From: Carex sylvatica
Lineage: Eukaryota; Streptophyta; Magnoliopsida; Poales; Cyperaceae
NCBI GenBank assembly: GCA_964058845.1
Contig: CAXKVR010000905.1
Span: 1 to 13,970 of the forward strand
DNA length: 13,970 bases
Direction of reading: 5' to 3'
Of this stretch, positions 7,695-13,970 are shown piece after piece. The position numbers and the translations under genes are program-made. The notes beneath the pieces were generated by a model. It did no database searches. It was not told where the DNA came from and was given only the letters and a program-made list of their open reading frames with translations. How positions within the stretch are numbered: position 1 is the stretch's first letter; every line of letters begins with the position of its first letter.

Positions 7695-9134
7695 ATGGTA
7701 GAAGCAGCAGTACTAGCCGGGCTTGGGTGGGTGGCAGCACCAGTCCTATGTAGGGTTGTGAACAAGTGCATCTCCTACCTGGGGGACGACATCGCCAAAG
7801 GCCTCGAAGATTTGGAGACGACTATCTTGCCACAACTCCAGCTCACCATTGAAGCAGCAAAACACAGCCCCCCCAACCACAAGGCTCTGCTCGCCAAGTG
7901 GCTGGCCTGTCTGAAGAATGCTTACTTTGATGCTGAGACAATCCTCCACGACCTTGAGTACGAGCGCCTCAAAGGAGTGGTCAAAGGTAAGGGCACGAGC
8001 TGGATTACGAGTGCTTTGATAAAAAAGGCTCAAAAGAGCAATTTGTTGGATCGGCTGAACAAGCTCAAAGAAGTTGCAGAAAAAGCCAAGACTTTCCGTG
8101 ATTTACTGGGCATACTGAATACCAGAAGCATACAGAATGCCGGTATCAACACATCTGTCGCCGGTATCAACACATCTGTCACCTCCTCGCTCCTTACTGA
8201 CAAAGTTTTTGGTCGTGATGGAGATTGTGACAAGGTAATTAATTTTTTATTGGATGATGATCTCGATGGAGATCGTGACTCAGTGAGAAAAGTTGCTGTA
8301 ACTGGCATGCCCGGTTCTGGAAAGACTACGCTTGCACAGTACGTTTTTAACGATCCAAAAGTACAAAAACACTTTGATAAGAGAATATGGCTCTACTTAT
8401 CCCAAAACTCGGATATCATTGAGCACACAGTGCAAATGATTGAGTCTGTCTCAGGAACTCGCCCCAATCTAGGCAGTTTAGAAGCACTCCACAAAAATCT
8501 CCTAGAATTATTACCTAAATATGTCAATATCTTGTTCGTACTAGATAATTTTTGGTATGATGATAATGATAGATTAGTAGGAGAATATCAATTGGAGAAC
8601 CTCTTAAAACCATTTATTAAATTTGCTTCCAAAGGTGGAACATGTAAAATTGTTGTAACTAGCCGTTCAACATTATTTCCTATTGCATTACAACCTCATA
8701 AACATATTCAGTTGAGTGATCTGCCACCCCACGACTTCAAATCACTTTTAAGATACGGTGCAATTGATGGTTTGAAAATCAACGATCCACAAACGGAGAA
8801 CTATTTGAGTGATTTGAGTAATATTGTGGATCAGATTGCAGAAAAAATGAGTAAATTGCCTTTGGCAGCTAAGGTTGTTGGTAACCAGCTACGGGGACGG
8901 CCAGAAATCTCGTTTTGGCGAGATACTCTAAACAAAGTAGACTTGAGTGACGTTACAAAGATTTTGCTATGGAGTTTTCACAGTTTGGACATGCAATTAC
9001 AACGGTGCTTCTTATTTTGTAGTGTTTTCCCTAAAGGTACAATATTTGGTTTACATACATTGATGCCTTATTGGGTGGCACTTGATTTTTTTATTCAATC
9101 CTCAGATAATGATGAAAATGTGGAAGATAATTAG
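7695..9134 (+). CDS. CC-NB-ARC fragment of the NLR (479 residues, still open)
   Basis: The N-terminus (residues 1-130) is an Rx_N-type helical/coiled-coil domain with LKNAYFDAETILHDLEYERL, corresponding to the usual DAED-containing segment. NB-ARC motifs in order: P-loop GMPGSGKTT at 204-212 (Lys210); RNBS-A FDKRIWLYLSQNSD; kinase-2 FVLDNFW at 281-287, where the second acidic residue of the usual LDD is Asn285; RNBS-B GGTCKIVVTSRS; LPLAAK at 388-393 in place of GLPLAAK; RNBS-D CFLFCSVFP at 438-446. The frame ends at residue 479, before MHD and LRR. Start chosen for its ATG, good context and full Rx_N length. GC content is high in the first 250 codons and falls later. If expressed, the product would be a truncated CN protein; more likely it is a non-functional relic. 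Confidence 0.8.
   Translation: MVEAAVLAGLGWVAAPVLCRVVNKCISYLGDDIAKGLEDLETTILPQLQLTIEAAKHSPPNHKALLAKWLACLKNAYFDAETILHDLEYERLKGVVKGKGTSWITSALIKKAQKSNLLDRLNKLKEVAEKAKTFRDLLGILNTRSIQNAGINTSVAGINTSVTSSLLTDKVFGRDGDCDKVINFLLDDDLDGDRDSVRKVAVTGMPGSGKTTLAQYVFNDPKVQKHFDKRIWLYLSQNSDIIEHTVQMIESVSGTRPNLGSLEALHKNLLELLPKYVNILFVLDNFWYDDNDRLVGEYQLENLLKPFIKFASKGGTCKIVVTSRSTLFPIALQPHKHIQLSDLPPHDFKSLLRYGAIDGLKINDPQTENYLSDLSNIVDQIAEKMSKLPLAAKVVGNQLRGRPEISFWRDTLNKVDLSDVTKILLWSFHSLDMQLQRCFLFCSVFPKGTIFGLHTLMPYWVALDFFIQSSDNDENVEDN
8139..8180 (+). repeat. 21-bp exact tandem duplication in the NLR linker
   Basis: GCCGGTATCAACACATCTGT plus one C is repeated twice without mismatch, giving AGINTSV twice in the protein, between Rx_N and NB-ARC. 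It keeps frame. Perfect identity suggests a recent slippage event. Confidence 0.9.
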
Positions 9135-9710
9135 GGGTTGAAATGTTTTAAAAAGATGGAAGCAAACTCTATTTTTCAGCTGGTAAATGAAAAATATATC
9201 ATGCACGATCTCTATCATGATCTTGCAGAAATGCTCTCTAGTGAAGATTGTTTGAGGATAACAAATGCCAATAGAAAAGAAAAAGAAAAAATCTGTTCAG
9301 CTGTGCAACATGTATATCTCGAAGTTAACAATGAAAATCTGCTAGAGAATATATCTAATATATGTCACTTAAGTAACTTGCGTACCCTCATCTTGGGAAA
9401 CACTTATATTGATGATATTAGTGATATCATTTCCACAATATCTGAAAACTTTAAAAACTTGAGGGTATTAGATATATATTCCAGGAGCTATAAACCACTT
9501 CCTAGAGATGTAGGAGATTTGAGGAACCTTCGATTGCTACATATTGGGACGAGTTCGATTAATGAGTTGCCCAATTCAGTATTGAAACTCTACCATCTCC
9601 AATTTCTAGTTTTACCTTCGTCTGTAAAGACTCTTCCAACAAAGTTAATTAGTAATCTCATCAAGTTGCAACGCATTGCAACGTGTAACAGTGATGGTAG
9701 TTGGGTCTGA
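9135..9710 (+). pseudogene. NLR fragment: end of NB-ARC (MHD) and first LRRs
   Basis: This is in the same frame as the upstream reading, separated only by the TAG. It begins GLKCFKKMEANSIFQLV, the winged-helix end of NB-ARC, then YIMHDLYHDLAE with an intact MHD triad. LRRs follow: LSNLRTLILGNTYID, FKNLRVLDIYS, LRNLRLLHIGTSSINELP, LYHLQFLVLPSSVKTLP. It has no ATG suitably placed for independent translation, so it would need readthrough. It ends at a frameshift-induced TGA. Confidence 0.85.
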
Positions 9711-9873
9711 ATGAATTCCAAGTGAGAAAAGAGAATGGATCCCATCTACAACAACTAGGACACTTTAAGGTGATTGGTGGGCTCAGTCAACTGAAAATGG
9801 ATTAGAAATGATTGAGGCCCTACGACCCCTAGCAGACCTGGAGGTTCTTACAATTGACGGGCATGGGGATTAG

Positions 9874-10345
9874 AGTTTTGCCAGTCAAGATCCAGACCGG
9901 ACCACCCAAAAGACTGATCTGGACTAATTCGGACTGGGGTCTAAACCCGTGCCAACCCGGGCTGGGGTCACAGAACAGGTCTAGCTCGGGTTTGGGTTGG
10001 TTTTCTCCACTAGAATTGTGCCAATTCGGTCAGTTCAAAACCCATGAACCGTTATAGTCTGCACCACGAATAACACGGATCGGACCGGACCATACTAACT
10101 CAAACCAATCCGGACTAATCCAGATCAAATCCGAACCAAACCCGGACCAAAACCGGACCAACCCGAACCAAAACCGACCAAAACCGACAAACCCGGGCTA
10201 AACCGGACCAACCTGCGTGGGTATGGACCATGAGCCATGCCAGGAGTTTGGGTCGTCCCCACCAAATCCGACTCTCTTAATCTGGACCGCGCCAACCCGT
10301 AGACCTTGGGGGTCTGGACCAGACAGACCCATTTGTAAAACACTA
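9874..10345. repeat. Degenerate CCGGACC / AACCGACC-type repeat
   Basis: Dense imperfect copies of words such as CCGGACCA, AAACCGGACCAA, AACCCGGACC and ATCTGGACTAATCC, some in inverted orientation (GGTCTGGACCAGACAGACC near 10310). Base composition is richer in G+C than the surroundings. Open frames on both strands here are products of the repeat and show no protein family. It begins exactly where NLR similarity stops, so the repeat or the element carrying it probably caused the truncation. Confidence 0.7.
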
Positions 10346-10424
10346 ATGGGGATCACCAAATCAGCTCTTCCCAACTCCAGCTGTTATATATATATTTTAT
10401 AAAGAAACTTCCCTGGATCAAACT

Positions 10425-10640
10425 TTAGGGGCGCTTGGGTTCATGTTTTTGAAAGGTGATTCTCTGTTATTACAATTTTATTACTGCGTTTGACAAAATT
10501 GATAATGTATATGATAATGTGTGATTACCTACTAACTAAAATTGCACATGGCTATTACACTAGCCACGAAAAAGGTGAATTTTATTTGCCACTCGACGGA
10601 AATCACTCGTGTAGTGCAGTTTCTTAAAAATCTATTATTT
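10425..10640. other. Possible MITE fragment
   Basis: Begins TTAGGGGCGCTTGGGTTCAT, similar in style to the GGGG..TTTGGTTC ends of plant MITEs, and continues with ATTAC-rich DNA (GTTATTACAATTTTATTAC, GTGTGATTACC). I could not find the matching inverted end, so this is a weak call. Confidence 0.25.
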
Positions 10641-10654
10641 TTTCAGCGTAGACC

Positions 10655-10812
10655 TTCTATTGATCTCCTCTCCGACTTCTGTCCTTTCGGATGGAAATCA
10701 CTCTCTGACTTCTCAGTTTGCTCTGTCCTCTCTCCTCTTCTACGGAAATCACTCTCTCACTTCTCGGTTTGCTCTCTCTCTCTCTTCTCTGATTCTCTCT
10801 CTCCTGCTTAAC
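10655..10812. repeat. Pyrimidine-rich stretch with 32-bp direct repeats
   Basis: GGAAATCACTCTCTGACTTC and following bases occur at 10693-10724 and again, with two differences, at 10744-10775 (period 51 bp). The first 11 bases also occur at 10598-10608. The stretch is CT-rich like a plant 5' UTR and is followed by GC-richer DNA (10850-10930). The open frames it produces are low-complexity and are not called as genes. Confidence 0.6.
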
Positions 10813-10929
10813 TCTTTTCTTCAATCATATTTTCTTAACCCAACACAGGAGCGTAACTTTACCATGCTCACGACCAGACCCAGCGACTCACCCTGATCGA
10901 GCATCGATCGCATGCCGCAAACCGACGAT

Positions 10930-11443
10930 GCTGGTATTTTCTATCTCTTTTCCCTTGTTGGATTTTACTCTTGATTTCAATTGGCTTCTATGGCTGAGAA
11001 TGGTTGATTTGAGTGGGTTATTTTTTGTTTGCTCTGAATATGGATTTTTGAAGTTTCTTGTCTTATTGGAGAGAAAGAACCTTGAACCGATAATTCTTGA
11101 CTGGTTTGTTGAATTAATTAACTTTTAATCCCTTACACCATTATATAGGATGCTCCATTTAATCCAATTAATGGTTTTACCAGAGTCAATCTCTTATAGT
11201 ACATAAGCCGAAATTCATCTCAATACTATTTTTTGCAGCTATATGCCAATTATGCAACAATTTACTCTTGCTGGTGGACTACCATCGAAGCCTACAAAAT
11301 TACAAAATTACTTTCTAATTAAATGAATCTTCTTTTTAAAAGAAAAACAATATAAAGTGTTACATATGGTTTGAATTTTTGCTTTGAATGCTTTTATTTA
11401 TTGTGTGTTTTTTGTTTTACAGTGTAATGTTATTTATTTTTAG
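10930..11443. other. Unassigned intergenic or intronic DNA
   Basis: T-rich, with no convincing gene. If the CT-rich stretch before it is a 5' leader, this could be intron, but I could not assemble an open spliced reading frame through the ATGs at 10864 or 10913. Confidence 0.3.
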
Positions 11444-11543
11444 GGTTGGGATTCATGCTGGGGAATTTGAGTCTCTGTTTCTTGTTGATATGAAGGAAGT
11501 TCAGTTAACAACCAAGCACATCTCTGATGGCAAAAAATATTAG
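11444..11543 (+). other. Exon-like open stretch after a splice-acceptor-like site
   Basis: A T-rich tract ending TTTTTAG precedes a 32-codon open frame (reading from 11445: VGIHAGEFESLFLVDMKEVQ...) that ends at TAG 11541-11543. The composition is protein-like rather than low complexity, so it may be the last exon of a gene or gene relic beginning further left. I do not recognise it. Confidence 0.25.
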
Positions 11544-11833
11544 TTAGTCAACTTTCTCTTATACACTTTTCTTAGAATGTAGGAGAGATGCCTTTTGATC
11601 GATACGAGCTGTGTGTGTTGTCAACAAAGAATTGCAGTTCTAGTTTCATGGATGTATTATAATGATATTGTCTTGACTAAACCTTTTCTGGTAAACTCTG
11701 TCTGACTTGGGTTAAATGGATGCACTTACCATAAAGTTGCTAAGTAGAGGGGGTCTATAATGTGGTTGAACTTAATAGTAATTTTACAATTGAAGATAAT
11801 GAGGCTTATTATGTTAAAGTCATTTTAGTTCAG
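11544..11833. other. Unassigned intergenic DNA
   Basis: No open frame or repeat of note. It forms the 3' flank of the LINE insertion. Confidence 0.4.
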
Positions 11834-13205
11834 TTTTTTTTTTTGACAAAAAGGCAACAGTGTGCCCATTCCATTTGCATGAAATCATAGTTAATTTACA
11901 ACCATCCAATATCAGAGACTTAGACTGCACCACATAGCAAACTTAAAACAAAACAAAAACTAAAAGCATGACGCATAATTTGTCACCAAAACACAGTAAT
12001 ATGAAAAGTATTTGCTAACATTAAGCCACCATTATAAGGGCTGAGATATTCCTTAAAGTCTACCAAGGTATTGAGACACTTCATCTTCTACTAAGCTGGA
12101 AAGCCAGCATCCCCTTCTGTCAGCATCAATATCGGTGTGTTGTCACTGGCAGAGTCTACACCTTGAAAAGTCACCATCTGGTTGCCTAATGGGTCCCACA
12201 TCCTCAAGGGTATGGCTAGAATATCATCAGGAAGCCAATCAGCAGCTGCCTCCTTGTGTTTCTTTGTCATTTTTCTTGACCAATATTCAACAACCGAAAT
12301 AATCAGAATTATAATAGATCGAGCTGATTTAATTGAAACATTTTGAAAACATAACTCATTTCTATTTTTCCACAAGGTCCAACAAAATGCACTAAACACA
12401 GTCAAAAATCCTATCTGTTGATTAGAAGATAGAGAATTAGAGAGAATAAAAATATATGAGCAATTGTCCCAATCTGCAAAGTGTAATTGGCTCTGTCCCA
12501 GCCAAAACCAAATTTTTTGAGCCGTAGTGAAGGAAGAGATGAGAAATAGTTTCCTGCAAAGGGCAAAAATGACATTGTTATCTCCATTCCAACCTCTTTT
12601 CTTAAGTTGTTTTTAGTTAAAATTCTATTGTTTAGAAGTAATCACATAAAAATTCTAATTTTAGGAGGAAGTGGTAGAGACCATACTATAGCATATTTAT
12701 TATCATTAATTCCTCTAAAGTTCAAAATTTTGTAAATGGATCTAACTGTAAAATCCCCGGATGGTTCCCATCTCCATGCAATCTTATCAGTATTGCAAGT
12801 AAAACTAGAAGTACTAATAGTATATAAGAGCTGATGCCATTCTACAGCTAAGATGCCAGTAAGGTTCCTATTAAAGTGTAAGCTATGACCCTGTGTCAAC
12901 ACCACATCAGCGATGGTAATATGTTTATTACTGCATATCTCATATAGGTTGGGGAATTTAGTAGCTAAAGTACAATTATCGTTCCAAATTGTATTGCAAA
13001 ATTCTAGCTTAGAGTGACTACTTGGTTTATATATAACACTCATAGAACCTAAAGGGCTAATCTTACTAATTACTGTCCAAAAAGAAGAAAGAGGCATTAA
13101 GGCACCATTGTAATATTTATGCAACGCTACAGTTTTTCACAGAGCTAAATACTCATTCTTATGAAATTTCCACCACCATATTAATAATAATGTAACACTG
13201 ATCAT
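11834..13205 (-). mobile_element. 5'-truncated L1-type LINE (non-LTR retrotransposon), minus strand
   Basis: The minus-strand 3' end is an A run (T11 at 11834-11844). Reading upstream, a roughly 245-bp 3' UTR is followed by the C-terminal part of the second open reading frame, with a zf-RVT domain. The 5' end is lost near 13205, just before WWWKFHK, so endonuclease and reverse transcriptase are missing; 5' truncation is typical of target-primed insertion. I could not see a clear target-site duplication. A 27-bp copy of internal LINE sequence (12954-12980) recurs at 13206-13232 in the same orientation, suggesting a complex 5' junction. Confidence 0.82.
12091..13200 (-). pseudogene. LINE ORF2 C-terminal fragment with zf-RVT domain, decayed
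   Basis: Minus-strand reading: WWWKFHKNEYLAL, a stop at 13139-13137 where Trp is usual, KTVALHKYYNGA, then DKIAWRWEPSGDFTVRSIYK and WSLPLPPKIRIFM. A TGA at 12644-12642 replaces the Trp of the usual IRIFMWLLL, followed by NNRILTKNNLRKRGW. The zinc-finger-like CHFCPLQETISHLFL block (about 12510-12565) is readable only in a shifted frame; before and after it the original frame holds, so two compensating indels flank it. The C-terminus (LWKNRNELCFQN... to GDAGFPA) is intact to TAG at 12093-12091. Two nonsense codons and two indels make it non-functional. Confidence 0.85.
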
Positions 13206-13239
13206 GAAATTAGTAGTTAAAGTACAATTATCTGTTTAA

Positions 13240-13322
13240 TATTCGATCTGTATCTCTATCCGGATCCGAAAAATAAAAGTGGATACAGATATGGTTTTAC
13301 CACTATCCGATCTGTATCCAAA
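13240..13322. repeat. ATCCG-type degenerate repeat
   Basis: CGATCTGTATCTCTATCCGG and, inverted or direct, GTGGATACAGATATGG and CTATCCGATCTGTATCC. Such TATCCGATCC-like sequence is common in plant repeats. It has no coding content. Confidence 0.55.
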
Positions 13323-13475
13323 ATAAAGGAAAATTAAAGATGAAAGAAAGGAAAACTAGATAAAACTCTAAGGAAGCAGCCTGATGAGCATCAGACATAA
13401 CAGTACTAAAATAGAATGGAATGCATCATTTAACAAAGAAAGAATCAACACATGATCGATATATCTCACCCGCTA

Positions 13476-13502
13476 TTTATATATATACATATATATATAT
13501 AC
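13476..13502. repeat. AT microsatellite
   Basis: TATATATACATATATATATA-type run. It would fall in the 3' UTR of the minus-strand gene proposed to its right. Confidence 0.75.
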
Positions 13503-13533
13503 TTCTTCTATTAACAACCCTCTGCTGTAGTAA

Positions 13534-13970
13534 TTAATTTTCTTCCCTCTGCCAAATTGAAACCCCAAAACTAACTTCAATGAATTAATTGCTTCTAAGT
13601 ACACCAAAAAGATACAAATGGAGAGCACCAAAATAGAAGTACCACAAAAGAATTATCAATTTCTCTTACTTGGGTGGGGGCCGGAGGAAGCCTGTTGGGA
13701 GTACGATGGCTCGCAAATCCAGATCTGGCTCCCTCATCCCCATTCTCTGATGGGTCACTGTACCGATGACCTCTGTGAGAACTATTGGATCTCAATTCTC
13801 TATACCCGTTTCCAAATGCATATCTCAACTCGTCTCCCTCTGCCTTGCTCTCAGATGCACTACTCTCTGATTAAAAAACAGAGTGATTGAGTGAGGGTTA
13901 CTTTTTCGTTTGATATATTCATACAATAGCCGCCAATTGATTGTGTAATTTCATTGTACACCTGACGGGC
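13534..13970 (-). CDS. 3' end of an unrecognised minus-strand host gene (partial, spliced, runs off the right edge)
   Basis: Inferred exons on the minus strand: an edge exon ending GCCCGTCAG|GTGTAC (13970-13962); an exon 13866-13670 bounded by TTTTTAATCAG| and ACCCAA|GTAAGA; and a terminal exon 13548-13534 after TTTGGCAG|, reading REEN then TAA. Phases agree between the last two exons, and introns of 95 and 121 nt are usual for plants. The central exon encodes a hydrophilic segment rich in Ser, Arg, Gly and Glu (RYAFGNGYRELRSNSSHRGH, then RTPNRLPPAPTQ), resembling the disordered C-terminal tail of a nuclear or RNA-associated protein. I do not recognise the family. A plus-strand frame across the same bases lacks such splice support. 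Confidence 0.5.

Larger units (their letters stand above)
7695..9873 (+). pseudogene. CC-NB-ARC-LRR (CNL-type NLR) disease-resistance pseudogene, 3'-truncated
   Basis: NLRs are cytoplasmic or membrane-associated immune receptors; NB-ARC is the ADP/ATP switch and LRR senses effectors. Reading through one TAG (9132-9134), the frame gives Rx_N, NB-ARC, the MHD motif (IMHDL at about residues 502-506) and about four LRRs ending at a TGA at 9708. The coding trace then continues in another frame from 9704 (NEFQVRKENGSHLQQL, typical of the linker in grass CNLs) to a stop at 9803, and in a third frame from 9805 (EMIEALRPLADLEVLTIDG) to 9873, where similarity ends. One nonsense change, two frameshifts and loss of the remaining LRR show decay. 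About 725 codons remain, against roughly 900-1,300 for complete grass CNLs. No introns are evident. Confidence 0.9.

Noticed and set aside
7746..8308. Minus-strand frames inside the NLR
   Set aside because: They lie antisense to a clearly recognised Rx_N / NB-ARC coding sequence.
9854..10402. Open frames on both strands in the CCGGACC-type repeat
   Set aside because: Low-complexity translation with no family resemblance; the frames arise from stop-poor repeat composition.
10542..11128. Plus-strand open frames in the CT-rich stretch and after it
   Set aside because: Mostly Ser/Leu/Phe from CT repeats; start contexts and splicing could not be fitted into a gene.
13618..13890. Plus-strand 90-codon frame opposite the proposed minus-strand exon
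   Set aside because: The minus strand has consistent splice sites and phase; the plus frame has no supporting signals.

Overview
This window looks like nuclear DNA of a flowering plant, most likely a grass. It holds a large CACTA transposon, several foldback or MITE-like elements, a decayed L1-type LINE, and an intronless CC-NB-ARC-LRR (NLR) gene whose 5' end is GC-rich and becomes AT-rich downstream, as grass genes often do. It is mostly repeats. Only one stretch looks like a possibly intact host gene, and it runs off the right edge.

Layout: 1-310 is unassigned. 310-1500 is AT-rich, with a long AT minisatellite (about 480-1290) and a 70-bp hairpin. 1603-1872 is a MITE-like element. 2066-6441 is a complete 4,376-bp non-autonomous CACTA element with 30-bp terminal inverted repeats and a 3-bp CAA target duplication on each side. 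Inside it are three arrays of hairpins built on the motif ATCTGGATCGGTT, separated by long A and T runs; a short minus-strand gene-like segment with plausible introns (2782-3421); and a tandem array of three roughly 390-bp palindromes (about 4396-5598). No transposase is visible.

Diverged relatives of those palindromes recur outside the transposon at about 6890-7610, ending roughly 85 bp before the start codon of the NLR gene at 7695. The NLR encodes an Rx-type N-terminal domain and NB-ARC. It is broken by an in-frame TAG just before the MHD motif, then by two frameshifts, and the LRR is cut off near 9873. It is a pseudogene, although a 479-residue CC-NB-ARC protein could still be translated.

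9874-10340 is a degenerate CCGGACC-type repeat. 10430-11830 is mostly unassigned, with pyrimidine-rich direct repeats and one weak exon-like stretch. 11834-about 13205 is the 3' end of a minus-strand LINE: poly(A) tail, zf-RVT domain, two Trp-to-stop changes and two compensating frameshifts. From 13534 to the right edge I infer the last exons of a minus-strand host gene that I do not recognise.

The genes do not form a pathway. The most interesting relation is architectural: a transposon loaded with nested inverted repeats, which would give strong double-stranded RNA if transcribed, lies next to an NLR whose upstream DNA is built from the same palindromic family.
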